64,000 nucleotides of DNA from Glossina fuscipes (GCF_014805625.2 NW_023998455.1:2356504-2420503), one strand, 5' to 3'. Numbered from the stretch's first letter, positions 12,101-25,260 are shown. Notes: generated by a model from the sequence alone, not told the origin. Numbers and translations are program-made.

Positions 12101-12879
12101 ACAATTCTGCGAAATGCGAGGCCTTGTCATGGAATTACGAAAATTACTTGGGCGTCAAAGTGCAAAGGAGAACCGCCAATGCTTTACAAGAATAATTTTT
12201 ATGTTAACATCTTTTCAGTAGTAATTCTCTAATGCCGAAAAACGCTTCATTTTGCACGGTTTCAATTATGTGTATTGTAACGTTACTGGTGCAGAATGAT
12301 GAATAGAGTGAGAGTAAGTCAGTTACTGTTAGTAAATAATACAGCTGTGTCGTGCTAAAGTGCTTTAAAGATGTGGTAGAGGATGGTGGGAAGGGAGAGA
12401 GAGAGCAATTTGATTCTAAAGACAAAATAGCTCTTATAATAATGGTTTCAAATGTTTAAATAATGAAGAAGATTATGTTTAATAAAAGAAAAAGGATACA
12501 CTGTTTAGTTAGCTCAGTGTTGAGACACTAAGACTTCACTTTGCAAGCAAGAAATTACCAGCTGTCACTACTCTAAAAATAAATAGAAGAAATGAAAAAT
12601 CACATGTAGTGATTATTCAGTTAAATAAATGATTAAAGTAAGACCAAGTGTTATATACTAATCTGTGTTTTCCCTTGCTCTACTTAAGATTATGTTTGCG
12701 GCAGTGGAAACAATATTTGCAAATGTTGAAATAATTCATCCAGATAAGGGTAAACAACGTTTCGGTGCTACATATGAAAGATTATTTTCAATTGATTATC
12801 AGAATGATCGTTGATTCATTTTCTTTCTTCCTTCGCTTTGCTCGTTCACTTTGTTTCATTTCATTTGTAAAGCAATGAG
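12101..12879. other. No gene seen
   Basis: Ordinary AT-rich sequence. The small - strand frame at 12204-12425 has serine/leucine-rich, non-domain content and no splice support. Confidence 0.4.
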
Positions 12880-13110
12880 AGACTCTACTGAATTTAAGGC
12901 GACTCTTTCAAGATTAGGCGTTATATATTGAGAGGTGATAAAAGTTTTTTGATCCAATGTATTGTCAAAACTGTTCGCCTTTAGGTCACAAAACCCGGCA
13001 ATGTACCAGCATTCCACAAGTGACTTTACTGAATTTAACACGACGTTTCCAAAAGAAGACATTATAAGGGGATTGCTTGATCTAATCTATTTTCAATAGC
13101 ACTCGCTTTT
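12880..13110 (+). repeat. Tandem partial copies of the dispersed repeat, 134-bp spacing
   Basis: Two segments start near 12885 and 13019. Each has 'actgaattta', a 'cgact' or 'cgacg' stretch and an 'attata' ending. They are followed by the family's 'attttcaatagcactcgc' block. This looks like a rearranged, internally duplicated copy. Confidence 0.5.
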
Positions 13111-13261
13111 AGGATTTCTCTTTTCAATTTTTTTCGTCAAAATATCTCAAAGCTACAAGCCTCGTATGGTCCATTAGTGGTTTCTCAACGCAAAGTTTCA
13201 AGCCTAAAGGTTTCGAAGAATTTTTTTAAACCCATTCTCAAGAGCACAAATTTTAAATTAA

Positions 13262-13660
13262 ACAAGAGCAACCAGTATAGTGGGGCACAAGCCGCCATTA
13301 AATACCCTACAACACCCGACAGTTATTTATATATCCATTTTTTAAAATAAGTCGTTACATGAGAAGTGGTCGAATAAGTAAGTGTCTGATTAGATCTATT
13401 TTCAATAGCTTTCGAGTTTGGGCCGACACAAGCCGGTATATCAAATTCAAGCAAAATATTTCAAAAATTGCGACCATGAGGATAAAGAAACGGCAACGAC
13501 CGTTAGACAGATAAGCTGACATTGATGCAGAAAGTGAGTCTGAAAGCGATTCAGAGAGCGATATAATGAACAATGAATTTATCTTAAGTCTTTCTGAGTG
13601 TTGTATACGCCCGTACAAACTTGATATACTCTTGCACTGCAAGTGGCATAGAGTATAAGA
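13262..13660 (+). mobile_element. Copy of dispersed mini-me-like repeat
   Basis: It holds, in order, 'agtataccc'-like start text, 'gagaagtggtcgaataagt', 'tattttcaatagc', 'atatttcaaaaattgcgac', a weak (GACA)n tract, 'aagtctttctgagtgttgta' and 'gcaagtggcatagagtata'. It is one of the more complete copies of the family in this window. Confidence 0.7.
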
Positions 13661-15060
13661 CGTTTCTTATCCTTCAAATAAATTTGTAATCATTAATAAG
13701 GAGGAGTAAATGGGTTTAAGAATAAATCGGATATTAAACATGAAATGATATTAAAAAAAAAAAAAAAACGAGGGAAATTAATTTAAATAAGATTGAATAA
13801 TTAAATAAAAAGCCAGTTATGACGAATCCCTTTTCTTTTCCCTTTCTCTTTCTTTTACTCTTTTAACACTTGTCCCTTAACTAAGCACTAAGCATATTTG
13901 CATGCTTGCATTTTTGCGGTGCTTTCGTTCTTGTTGTAGTATTTTTTTTTTAAAGTGTGTACAACAAATTCATAACATTTATACAATTAAATCTCATCTC
14001 TCTATGTCTATGCATGAGTAGCATGATAGACATATTTTAATGCTTTTGTATGGCATGCAAGAAGAATGTGTTAAGCCGCGCTACGGAAAAGGAAAGATAT
14101 TGCATTTAAATTGTTTTTCGCAATTAACGGTAATTCAATATGGTGTTACCTACGTGTTGATTAAAAAACACAATGTCAGAGTAATAGGAGGAAGAGCGCG
14201 AGAGAGAGAGCGAGATATTGGGTGACTGAGAAGAAGGGAATAGAAAAGCAAAAGAGTGGGGAGAGCAAAATGAATAATCGAGAGAAAGAGAGAGAGAGAG
14301 ATAGAGAGAGCGTAAGCTTTCGTGTAAGGAGGTATTTTTTTAATTTTTTTTTGCTATTTTTTAATATCAAATCAAATTCGAGATTATATTTATTTTCACC
14401 TTTAAGAATTTCCTTCTTCTTACACTTTTATGCACACATATATTTAAATTAGGAATTAAAAAAAAATGAAAAAAAAATAAAAGTTAATGAAAATTCGAAG
14501 AAAAAGGAATACTATGCAAAACCTCATATAGTTTACTAACTTTGGCTATTTGCCATATATAGTAAATAGCTTTCTATGTCCAAATTCTAATCATTTTAGT
14601 GATTATAGGATTTAAGTGTCGACTCTTTGTATAAATATTTAGCGGTTTTTTTATTTTTTTTTTATTTTTTTTGATTGTCTGCTTGGACGTGTACGTCTTA
14701 CACACGAATGAATGTGTTTAGGCATACGTATGTATGCATATGTTGCAAGTGAATTGGCAAACAAAGCAATTCAAGTATGGCTGTGTGAAGAACCTTGTTG
14801 CTTTGCTGAATAAAATGCTTCTATATTCTACGCCTTTTTTCTTGCGTTGCCTTGTTGTTGCCTTGTTTCTCTTCACTTTGCCGATATATTTCTTCTTCTT
14901 TACTTTTTTTTTTCCTTCCATTATAGTCAAACACGTTATTAATCGTTTTATTTTATTTTTATTTTTTTATTATTTTTATACATATGGTATATTGTAATAG
15001 ATTTGTGAAATGTTGGCAACGCCTAGACATATACATCACACACACACATATATATATATA
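13661..15060. other. AT-rich stretch with simple repeats, no gene
   Basis: It contains an A-run at about 13753-13768, a (GA)n purine tract at 14190-14310, T-rich blocks at 14640-14670 and 14900-14990, and a CA/TA microsatellite ending at about 15060. The reading frames are low-complexity. Confidence 0.5.
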
Positions 15061-17880
15061 TGGATCATATAACAGAGAGGTATATATCGAGAGGTGCATC
15101 GATCGCAAGGAAAAATATCTTATATCTGGGTGTCTGTCTATTTATTAAAGCCATATATACAACTTTATCTTGGATAACTAAAATGATCTCTGTTGAACAA
15201 AACAGGAGTAGGTTTCCGCATATTCCAGAATTCCTCTTCGAAGAATTTGTATATTCAGAAATCTGCTACTCATAGCTCTAAGATTCTCAGGGCTTCTCTG
15301 GACAAAATACACAGAGCATTTTATTTGTTTAACACGTTATATAACCTATTTATTTAACCACTTATCATATTTTTCGTGATGTACGTGATTTTGCTTTCTC
15401 TCATTTATAGATTTTTTTTATTTTCGTTATCTACTCTTTCAATTAATGCTTAATTACGTTGAAATATCTCACACATGTCACTCTAGTTATTTATTTAATT
15501 TTACTCAGCCAGTAGTTAACTGGACTGTTTTTTCAATTCACTTTTCTGCAAAGGGCCACCATGATGTCTCTCTTCACGGCTTTCGGCTAATCTCGAAATA
15601 TTATCTAAATCGTCGTATAAAGTTGTTCTTTTCCTAACTGTAATGTTAGGTTTAAAATTCGACTTATAGACTGCGAGGAAATTCATTAAACATCTATCGC
15701 TTCGTTTTGGAGTGCCTTACCCGTTGCAGGAGCACAGCTTTACCATGGATGTATGTTTAAAATGGCTAGAAACCCCACCTAAAACACATAAGTAAAACCG
15801 TTACGTGTCCGTGGTTTTATTTTGGAGTACCACATCCGTTGATATCAGGTTTACAGGGGTGGTGCCAAAGAGGCGAGCTCTGTTGGAACTGTGACTACGA
15901 ACAACTGAAGTGAGCTATGCTTCAAACACGCCCATGAAAGGAAAATTAATCACATTTGAAGAAGATTATAACCATCTAAACTAAGAGAAGAACGGAGGCT
16001 TTTTTTTCTGTTTTTATTCGAAGCAATTCATACCCTATGTCTTTTAATTATTTCGGAAAATGAAGGAATTATTTATAAAAGCATTTAGTATTGATTATGA
16101 ATTTTTTTTATTATACTTTGGAATATTAATTAGTCCTGTCTTGGCATCGACATACATACATAACATAGATAAACGCAGACATATACATATAAACACTTAA
16201 GCAGCACGACGTACACGCCTTGCTCCAATTTTCAATGCAATAGACCATATTTGAATTACGATTGGCGGCTACCTGTAGTTACATTAAATGGCCTTTCTTG
16301 ATAACTGTCTCGGCTTATTTCTGACCTGCGGCATGTTACGTGTGTGAGACACATTCGCAATTTTCCCTTCTGCATATAATCGAATGCTTTCAGCAAATAC
16401 TCCAGATTGCTGCTGCTAGCTTCAGTATATTTTGAGATCTTGTTTCACAAATCAATTTGAGATACGTTAGATGTGAAAGAGTTTGGCGCGAACAATTTGA
16501 CTGAAAACGAAAATGTAAAAAGCCCAAACACTAATCCTTACTCAAGTCTCTCTTGACGAAAGAAGTAGAGAAATAAGAAACAGGTACAATTACAAAAAAC
16601 TTACTCGAAAGAAGAAGTTACCGGAAAACGAGAATTTGAGATCTATAGAGCAATGCCGTCTACAGTATTAGTACCTTTTAACCTTATCTTAATGCGTGTT
16701 AGATCTTGTTTGTTTATGTAATTGTAACTTTGATCGTTACGCTTTGATTGTGTTACACGGTGCTTAAATAAAACAATGTTAGCAGATCGGTGTACGTTAC
16801 TTTTCACCTGCAATTTCTTCATAGGGATCATATTCTATTACGTTCGACCAATTGGGTGTTTCAAGGTTAGGCTTGAACTGTCAAGTAAAGCGGAGAATGA
16901 GGGCCTCCCTGCCTTTTATTTATCTTGGTTCACACTGGCCTTTATTCGTAATACTTAAATGAATGTTTGTATGTTATGTTTGCATTTGATTACGTTATAG
17001 GTGTTATGTAACTAAAATAAATGGCGAGGTAAGATCCTAGTGTATGTTAGTGCTTGAGTGCTTGAATGGTATTTTTAAATTGTGTTATGTTGCGCATCAA
17101 TCAAATATACCACAGAGTAAGGGCTCGGTGTACCCTACCTCTAATCTGTATTGCTCCTAGTTGGTTTATGTTATTCTATGTTACGTCCGCATGAAATTAC
17201 TTTGTGCTTACGCGAAATACAGTGCAGTGCAAAATGTTGGTGTACATTACTTTCGAAGTTTACTTGCTTCGTTTTTTATTATGTTACTTTGACATTGGGA
17301 TTAATTTTACTATGCATGTAAAAAAACGACGAAAAATAAACACGAGATGGGTGTCAACGGATTCGGTATGAACAATCGGTTTTTGTCTTTGCATGTTTAT
17401 TGAATTAGCATTTTATATGCGACAGTGCAGAGATTGTGTTGAATTTGTATGCAACACAATTATTTGGCAATCTGTAAAACGAAAAGTCACAATAAATTTC
17501 ATTTTCTGTATTTTGTAGGTTAAAATAAATGCGAAAATTATACGAATTTGGAATTCTATAATTTAATAATCGTAATAAATAATGTTAAGTAAAAATATAG
17601 TAATTCATACCCTACATGACTTGTTGTGTTACATGGTACGATTGTCCACCTTTTATTATATACATCGATTCATCATTTATACATCATAAGTTTAAATAAA
17701 GACATACAGTCTGGGTAAATTTTTTTTTCCCAATTCTAAGTTTTCTCATTAGCGATTACTGTTGCTCTTACTTCACCTCTGGACTGAACAAGTAATATAG
17801 GCACAATGAAATTAGAGAAAGATCTTACATCGTCCTGAATAAAAGCATTAAAAGAATTTCGTTACAAAAATTTTGTTACA
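15061..17880. other. Long stretch with no recognisable gene or clear repeat
   Basis: Reading frames on both strands stay below about 70 codons and show no domain. Two weak direct-repeat segments near 15690-15760 and 15815-15880 share 'ttttggagt(g/a)cc(t/a)ca' and 'ccgttg' text. I see nothing else that can be supported. Confidence 0.4.
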
Positions 17881-18640
17881 GCGTAGTATAAATAATGGTG
17901 AGCCGTGGCCCTATAGTACTTTTACTTGATTTATCTTAATTCTTGAAAAGGATGAGCGGTATACTCATTCTATCAAAACATTTGCAACGCCCGAACGAAA
18001 GTTTTAGAGATTTTATAAAGTATATATATATTCTTGATCAGTATCAAATTCTGAATTGATTTAAGCATGTCTGTCTTTCCGTCTCTCCGGTCGTCTGTGT
18101 GTCTGTCTGTATAATATCTGTTGAAACATTGGAAGTTCTTGCACGGAAGGTGATTTGAAAATGATCAGAATAGATCGAAGGACGCACCCACATTACCACG
18201 CGATGCTTTAGTACCTGTGTAAATATGGGAAAAATTGACTACGCCTATCCACTGCTATAGTGTATCGAAATTTAATTTTATAACGCGCAGAAACAAGTTT
18301 CGAAAATCCCATAAAATTCCATTCTTGGCGTATTTCAAATTTGAAATGCTCCTAAGAATATGCGTCTGTCCATGAGTGCAGTATCTGTGGTAAAGATCGT
18401 TCCGTTCGCAAAAATGAAGATATCGCCTATAAATTTGCAAAAGAATTTGAAAGTGACCTATCTCTTCAAAGGACACGCCTACAATGCCCGCGCGCATTTA
18501 GTTTGAAAATAAAAAAAATCATCGTCGCCCACTCCTTATTATACAGCATGAAAATGTAATTATATTACTTTTTTTGTCTTCTTTAGGATAACTGATGGCT
18601 GTAAAAGATTCGGTCACGATCTAATATAATTTTCTTACCT
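17881..18640 (-). mobile_element. Mini-me-like element: (TA)n, core, (GTCY)n and body
   Basis: At 18020-18110 the text runs 'tatatatattcttgatcag', then 'aattgatttaagcatgtc', then a run of GTCT/GTCY units. This is the microsatellite-core-microsatellite layout described for mini-me elements of flies. The body to 18640 matches 59640-60020 throughout, including 'gattcggtcacga' and 'ataattttcttac' at the end. A separate element end, 'agtgagccg'-like, lies at 17890-17930. Confidence 0.75.
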
Positions 18641-19439
18641 GTCTTAATTAAATTTTTTATGGAATACAAAAACAGAAAGAAGGAAATAATTGCGAACACT
18701 AGCGAAAATCCTGACTTTAATAGCGTTTACTATTTTAATTTTTTAAAAGATTTCTTTAAATGCGTCTTTTCATACGTATATGTAAATATATTTATATAGA
18801 TATGTTTATCATACATAGGTTAGCTGACGTATTTTTATATGACTATTAAGTGTTCTGCGTGCTTTTTTTTATGCATAAAATGCAAAAGAAAACTCGCAAA
18901 ATTTTACGTAACACTGTCTTTGCTGTTTCCATGCATGCCATGCTCTCCGTCACATTTGTCATATTGACAACAACTACTTTATAAAACTCTAAAGGAGAAA
19001 TAAGTGAAAACATTATAGTTGAAAAAGGACGACCGTTGCACCCACTGCACACTACTTCCCCTAATATCTTATTTCTTTTCGTCATGAATTATCAAAATTT
19101 ATACCTTGTTTGTTCATGTAAAGATATACCTTTCATGGGTGAACTTCTATGGAAGATGTGAGCTGACGTGATCCACATTTTGCAAATTTAATTTTCTTGT
19201 TCAAGATTTTATTATGCTTCACCTATTTTTGTGATGAAAAAAAGTTCAAATTGAACTTTATCGTGTACTTTTATATCGAGCGGTTTCTAAAAAATAGATC
19301 TTTGTGATCCAAAATTGTTGTTGTGGCTAATTTTCATCTATAGTTTCTATTCTGAACCAAAATTAGATCCAAATAAAGGAACCGTTTTATAAGCGAAGAT
19401 TAAACGACATCAATCTACCCGATCCGTATCTGGTTCCGT
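18641..19439. other. No gene seen
   Basis: AT-rich sequence. A segment around 19165-19340 ('gatccaaaattg' and similar) resembles 41380-41530 and is probably the outer part of the repeat that follows. Confidence 0.4.
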
Positions 19440-20240
19440 TAAGTTTTATATTAACCTATTTTTATAAGTCAATTTTCATTATAAGCTATCAAAAATTGGA
19501 CAGTGGAAGTATTTAAAAGAATGCTTAATTTTCATCAAAATCCTTATATGAGGTGGGATCTAATGAATCGGCCTACAAGGGCAAACTTGTATTATGAATC
19601 AATTTTCATTATGTAATATACGAAATCGGAGAACCGCAGAAACGTTCGTATGGGATTGAGTCCAACGATTACATCTTCGTTGTACAAAATTTAATACAAT
19701 TAATTCGACTGGATTGGACCAGTCCAATGCAGTCCAGTTTAGTTTAGTTAGAAACGCAGAACGACACCTACTCGCCATGTGGATGTTTAGTTTCTCTAGG
19801 AACAGTTGTATCGGAAGATTTTCATAAAATTGTCCCCTTCGATCCAAATTTTTCATAACAATTTGGAATGCAGAAGTACTCTCACTCAGCCATTCTTTTT
19901 TGTAAACATTTGTCATACAGCGACCTTTGAATGCATTATATGGGGAGTGGTCGTAAAAGTGTTCTGATCCAATTCATGTTGAATTGCGTTTACCGTCCGG
20001 TCAGCAGTCAAGCTCTAGCGTACCAAATTTTATCAAAATATTTCAAAAGGTGCGACGTATGGGTTAAACATTATCCCTCAAGGACAGACATCAGACAGAC
20101 AAATGAGTGGACGGACAAGCTTGAATTGATTCAAAAATGGTTTTAAATCGGTTAACATAATAAAAGGTGGCTGTTGCCTACATTCGCACAAACTTAGTAT
20201 ACTTTGTACCATAAACGGTGTAGGGTTTTAAAAATAAGTG
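19440..20240 (+). mobile_element. Long relic of dispersed mini-me-like repeat
   Basis: The left part has the 'ttttcataaaattg' and 'gaagtact' text shared with 8520 and 41610. The right part has 'ggagtggtcg', 'tttatcaaaatatttcaaaa', 'gacagacaaatgagtggacg' and 'cttagtatactttgtacc'. This is the same two-part layout as 8520-9045 and 41235-42075. Confidence 0.6.
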
Positions 20241-20649
20241 AAAATGCTTGAGATGTATCTTGCTTATCTATCAGCTAAGAATCGCTTAGTTTTTGCTATT
20301 TTTTTTTTCTTTTCCTTTTCTTGAACGCTAAAGGTGATGCACTAAGTGCTAACTTGAATGCTTGTAAAGAATAAAACGGAGCATCGAGAACGGAAAAAAG
20401 CGCATATATGACGCAATTAAACAAAATTGAGTAGATTTTAGTTATGCCCCATTCTTCTTATTCTGCTGCACTTATAATTATGTTTTCTTTGTATTTTGAA
20501 GTTTTAAATCTATTTTTCTTTTTATTTTAGTGAGGTTAAGTAAGAAAATCCTTTAAAGATTCACTTACGTTCCCATTTTGTGAATTTAATTTTTTTTTTT
20601 TTTTCGGGAATTTTAAAGTTTTTTTTTAATGATAATTTTTTCAATATGA
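20241..20649. other. AT-rich stretch, no gene
   Basis: Poly-T runs lie at about 20590-20604 and 20619-20628. No coding signal is visible. Confidence 0.5.
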
Positions 20650-21535
20650 CTTTTTTGTTATACCCTATATTAATATAAGTATGGGCGGATGTATGCGATA
20701 ATCATAAGGACTATAGGCAGGCTCACATGTTATCATAATTACCATCTGAATGGATATGAGCATATCTGTCCGTCTGTAAGTCTTGTATGCTTGTGTTCTA
20801 CCTAAAGGTTGAAATGAAATTTGATGGACCGATGTGCTTCGGCTCAAGGTTGAACTCTATTGAAAATGCTCAGGATCGGACCAGTTTGTCGACCATATCC
20901 CTGATAACACCTTATGCAAAAAAGCCGTTAGATGATTAACTATAGGGGAATATAGTATACTTAATCATAAACCAGTGGTCATTATAGAGTTCTTGTTCCA
21001 ATTATATCCTGCAGAACTTATGGTACAGTGGTATATTAAGTTTGTGCAGATATAGGCAACAATGCGAAGGACTTGATATAGAATCACTTGTTATTATATC
21101 ACACTTTCATCATTTTTTGAATGAATCTAAGTTTGTCTGTCCGCCTGTACGTCTTGTCTTCTTGTTCTCAACCTACAGGTTGCAGTTTTTTAAGACCCTT
21201 TGATGCAACTTGGTGCACCGTCTCTTAATGGCTAACTATAGGGTGGTATGGCATGTTTAACGATGACCCAAGGCTCAGTATAGCGCTTTTATTTATTATG
21301 CCCTACAGAATCTGAAAAGACTTGAGACAGACTGATCTTTTATTACACCTATTTAAGCTTTTCTTCTTCGTCTGTTCGTCCGTCTGTCTTTTTCTTTTGG
21401 CTTCAGGTAACTGATTGGAGATATTTTGGACGCTATTGTCAATTATCCGGATCGAACCATTACCCATTATACAAAGCCGTAGTTTGAAAAGTCGAAACGA
21501 ATTAGGGTAGAGTCCTTTATAGTGGCCCCTGTCCT
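20650..21535 (-). repeat. Three degenerate tandem units of a (GTCY)-containing repeat
   Basis: Units begin at about 20650, 21060 and 21320. Each has 'tgtccg(t/c)ctgt', then a 'ctacaggttg'- or 'cttcagg'-like block, then 'gatgg'/'gatgc' text, then 'aactataggg(g/t)' with 'gtatagcg' or 'attatagag'. The first two units are most alike. This is an old local amplification of the dispersed family. Confidence 0.5.
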
Positions 21536-22659
21536 GTTATGTCGTTAATAGTTGTTGTTGTTCTTATCTAATAAAAATGAAATTTTCTTCGTTTTTTCAT
21601 TGATTTTTCATCAAAATTTATTATACGACAATTTTTATTGCATTGCGCGTGCATACACGTCATCGCTTGATTTGCTTAATTGCGCACTGTGTGTGTGTGT
21701 GTGTGTGTGAAAATTTTTTAAAAATAAGTTACGCAGTTAACTCGTTATTATTGAAGAAAATATTTTGCAATTTTCTATTTCAATTTGTCTTAGTATTCTT
21801 TCCATTATCGATTTTTTTTAAATCCTTTAAATAACTTAGTCGCCGGAATTGGCCGAAAAGCATCCTTATTAAGCTTTCCTTTCTCTCTGAGAATTCCAAT
21901 AACAAATGTTTCTTTTTTAGACTTGCCTTTAAATTTTGAAAAGTTGAGATCGTAACCTCTTCTGTTCACATCATTGAAGATTCGGCAATTCCAACGACTT
22001 ATAATGTACGATAGAGAAATATATAGTTGACTTATACGTAGAAGTGTAACTGATTTCAGTGATATACCAATAATTTTCACAAAAGAAAAAAGGTCCCAAT
22101 GAACATTTTACTGGCACGAGTGTCTGACCAACTAGACAGAGATATCATTCATTTTGAACGTAAGCTAAAGAAGTTGAGAATAAGCAGCATCACTGCTGAG
22201 GTGAAATTAATTTTAAAGAAAATAACTCTTAGAGGAGATGCTCTAGCGGTACTGAACTAGTTGAATAGATATAACGCTTTAAGCATTACGCAGGGCACCC
22301 ATAGTGCAATATAATATAATTCTCGCTTCTGAGCCATAGGGCTCACCAGAGCAGTACGGCTAAATGCATAAAAAATCGATTACTGCGAAATTGTAAAATA
22401 AAGACTCACAGCCTTATTCTAAGCAACTCTGCGAAGACGTCGCAAATCCCAACTATTTTTTTTTTGTGGGTGCCGAAGAAGAAGAATGTCCGAAATGCAA
22501 AAATCAGTAAGAAGTAAGAGAATTTATGCCTATATAAGTCGACTGCTAATGGCGCAATAAGCTTTTGAGCTTAAACAGAATAATTGTGGATTTTGACGAT
22601 AATGAAAGATCTGTTAATTCTTAATAGATAGGTAATGACGCTGAAGTAAACAAGACAAA
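21536..22659. other. No firm gene; (TG)n and one small open frame
   Basis: A (TG)n microsatellite lies at about 21689-21709. The only frame with ordinary-looking amino-acid use is the 53-codon one at 22099-22260, listed separately. The - strand frame 21805-22080 shows no domain. Confidence 0.4.
22099..22260 (+). pseudogene. Small 53-residue open frame, possible relic, unrecognised
   Basis: The frame starts at ATG 22099 and ends at TAG 22258-22260. Its translation is rich in charged residues and leucine, with a pattern like a short helical segment (residues 9-28, then an 'EVKLILKKI' stretch), quite unlike the low-complexity frames around it. About 150-210 bases further on, another frame holds an 'ECPKCKNQ' end. 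Together these might be the remains of a retroelement Gag or a decayed exon. I do not recognise the family, and chance is a real alternative. Confidence 0.2.
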
Positions 22660-22995
22660 CATTGTTGCGGACCACGTTCCACCATTAAAAAAGCCACACC
22701 GCCTACACTGTTATTCCTATAACGATTTTTCAATATAAGGCGTTTTATGAGAAGCGTTCGAAAAAGTGGTCCAATTGGAATCATTTCCATTGACGTCCAT
22801 CCTTGCGCTAAAATACGTTGGTGTACAATATTTCCTAAAAATTATAGGCGGAACACAAGGAAACAGGACAGACAGACAGTCAAGCTTCAGAATAATGTTT
22901 CGCACCGATTGGTCTAGTATAAGATGGGTCTATGTATTGCGTACGTCCTCACGAACTTAATCTATTCTCGTACCCCAAGTGGTGCAGGGCTCAGA
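22660..22995 (+). mobile_element. Copy of dispersed mini-me-like repeat
   Basis: Landmarks in order: 'gttattcctataacgattt', 'caatataaggcgttttatga', 'aagtggtcc', 'ggacagacagacagtcaagc', 'gatgggtctatg' and 'gtaccccaagtggtgcaggg'. It is one of the best-preserved right halves of the family here. Confidence 0.7.
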
Positions 22996-23689
22996 ACCGC
23001 TTTCTGAATCGATCTAACCTTGCTTGTCCATATGAGCATTTATCCGTCTGAAGACTGACCGTGCGTTTCATCGGTATTTTGATCAAATTTAGTATAGTGA
23101 CATACTTTGAATCAAGAACGCACGCGATTGAAATCGGTTTACGTTTCCGCTACTACTAAAGTAAAATAACTTTGTTCAATTTGGATCACGCCATGTGTCG
23201 TTTTGGGCATCCGCCAATATACCGGCTTTCATGAACAGTATGTCTTTGCATGAAAATAATGTTTAAGGTTCCGCGAGTCATTAGTCAAACGATTAAATAA
23301 CTGAAGTTGCTGAAGTTGAAGCTGGGAAAGATGGAGTTGCGTATGGTAACTATTGATTGACCTTGCACGGTTATAAGACTCTCACTTGTTTCTTTCTTCT
23401 GTTTTAATAATTAGTTCGTGGCAGTTTTATTTCAAAATAATTCCACGACATGGTTAAATAAACACATCTAGATTTTTGTTAAAATTCACTTTTGCAATAA
23501 ATTGAGAAAGATCTTAAAAACAGAACCATGAATGAATGAGTTACGTATGGCATTTATATAAAATGTATTTTCTGAGAAAAAACAAAAGCCTTTTCAATGC
23601 GAACTTCATCTTAATTCGCATTCACAGAACTTTAAATGATTAGAACGAATTTAAAAATAAGCAAATAAGAAAATTATATCCGATGCGAA
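22996..23689. other. No gene seen
   Basis: Nothing beyond AT-rich sequence and possible decayed repeat ends is visible. Confidence 0.4.
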
Positions 23690-24095
23690 AAGAAGAAAAG
23701 TCCGACTCTATAACATGAGACGGGCGTGGCTGATTTTCTCTATTTCTATAGAATAAAAGCGGAAATTTATATCGTGTATCTGAGAAAGATGTCTCCGTTT
23801 TTGGGGGTCATGAGTGCCATAGCAATTAACAGACCTATGGACAGACAGACTGACAAACATGTTTAGAATTGTTCGGATTTGATATTAATCAATAATAAAT
23901 AGACTTCAATCAATATTTTTGCGAAATTTCAAGCAAGTAGCCTCCTTTTCATTATCCAGTGGAATGGGCGGACAGACGGACATGATGTAAAATTTGACCA
24001 ACTTTACTTATGGCATCCTCGAATCTTCACCTATGAGTGTTGCAAACAATTTCTTAAAATACATATATACCTCATCCTTCGGTGATGGGTATAAA
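23690..24095 (+). mobile_element. Relic of mini-me-like repeat
   Basis: 'gggcgtggctgattttctc' and 'taaaagcggaaattta' at 23720-23770 match 50855-50905. They are followed by two (GACA/GACG) tracts near 23834-23860 and 23970-23980, and by 'gatgggtataaaatagct' at 24083. Confidence 0.55.
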
Positions 24096-25063
24096 ATAGC
24101 TGAAGCACTTTTTTTTCGCATTCCAAAGAATTTAAAAATCGTTTTAGGTTATATAAAAGAAATGCGAATTTTATGTCTATTTTCTTAGAATCTATACATA
24201 ATGGTACACACATTATTCACAAGCCATAGAGTTTTACTATCATAGATTTTCTGGTCTGGTTGCATGATTACATGATAATATAGTTATGCTTGATAGTGCT
24301 GCTGGCATCAAGTTTGTTTTTATATACAAGTCGTAAAACTTGAAACTAACTGATCTCATTTTTTTCTTTTTTTCTTTGGATAAATGGCAGTATGTGGTAC
24401 GCGCATATATCACAAACATAGAAATTTGTTTTTTTTTTTACAAATTTTTTTTTTTTTTTTTTTTTTTAATGCAACTTTGCTAATATTGCCAAAAACCAAA
24501 AAAAAAAAAGAAAAAAATAAAAAAAATAATAAGAATAACAGCGAAGAGTTTCATAATCATTATCTTTGTTATGTGAAAAAAGTGACGAACAGTTAAAGAG
24601 ATAAGTAGGCCAGTTGAAGTCTCAAATTTGCCCACAATGTTATTTTATAGTAGAAGTGATATAGTGATAGAGTGATACAAAGGATATATAGAAAAGATAT
24701 ATAGCTTGTAATTGTCGTTGATTTATGACTGTCTTCAGTTGTGCCAAAAAGAAGGCAGAGCAAAAAGAGAAAAGAAAAAATTTCAGCACTTAAAAAAAAG
24801 AACAAAAAAAAAAAACAAAAGAAGAACGAATTTCATGTCAAAATTTTTGTATAATTGTGGTCGTTTTTTTAAGCCTACACCATGCATCGTTTGTTCGCTT
24901 GTCATGTAATATACGCTTATATAGGATGGTTTGCTCCAATAGCAAAACATTAGTTTTAATTTACATACCATGGAAACTTAGAACACATGGGGTTAGTTAG
25001 CTTATGGCATTTGAAAGCGAATTAATGTTAAAACTAATTTGTTAAAATATGTTGAAAATTACT
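24096..25063. other. AT-rich stretch with homopolymers, no gene
   Basis: T-runs near 24428-24470 and A-runs near 24497-24530 and 24790-24820. Reading frames over these are low-complexity. Confidence 0.5.
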
Positions 25064-25260
25064 ATGAAGTCGGCATACTCGGGTTCAATTCCCAACTGGG
25101 TAGGTGTACGCTTTAATTAAAATTGGGGTTTGGTTGTGCTTGCATTGAAAATATAACACTTATCGGTCGAACATAGGTCTTCCAGGCTTTGGTTATTCCC
25201 CCTCTCTCTCTCTCTCTCTCTCTCTCTCCCCATTTCCTTATGACCATCAGTACATGCATA
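25064..25260 (+). mobile_element. SINE-like copy S2 with intact B box, head truncated
   Basis: The copy begins inside the tRNA-like head at 'gtcggcatactc' and has the best B box in the window, 'gggttcaattccc' (25081-25093). It continues with 'gtgtacgctttaattaaaa' as in the copy at 44022. A (CT)n run of about 14 units (25201-25228) has expanded where other copies have a short C/T-rich stretch before 'cccatttc'. Confidence 0.6.

Noticed and set aside
25064..25130. A true tRNA gene, because of the good B box
   Set aside because: The A-box half is missing, no acceptor stem pairs, and the flanks match the SINE body.
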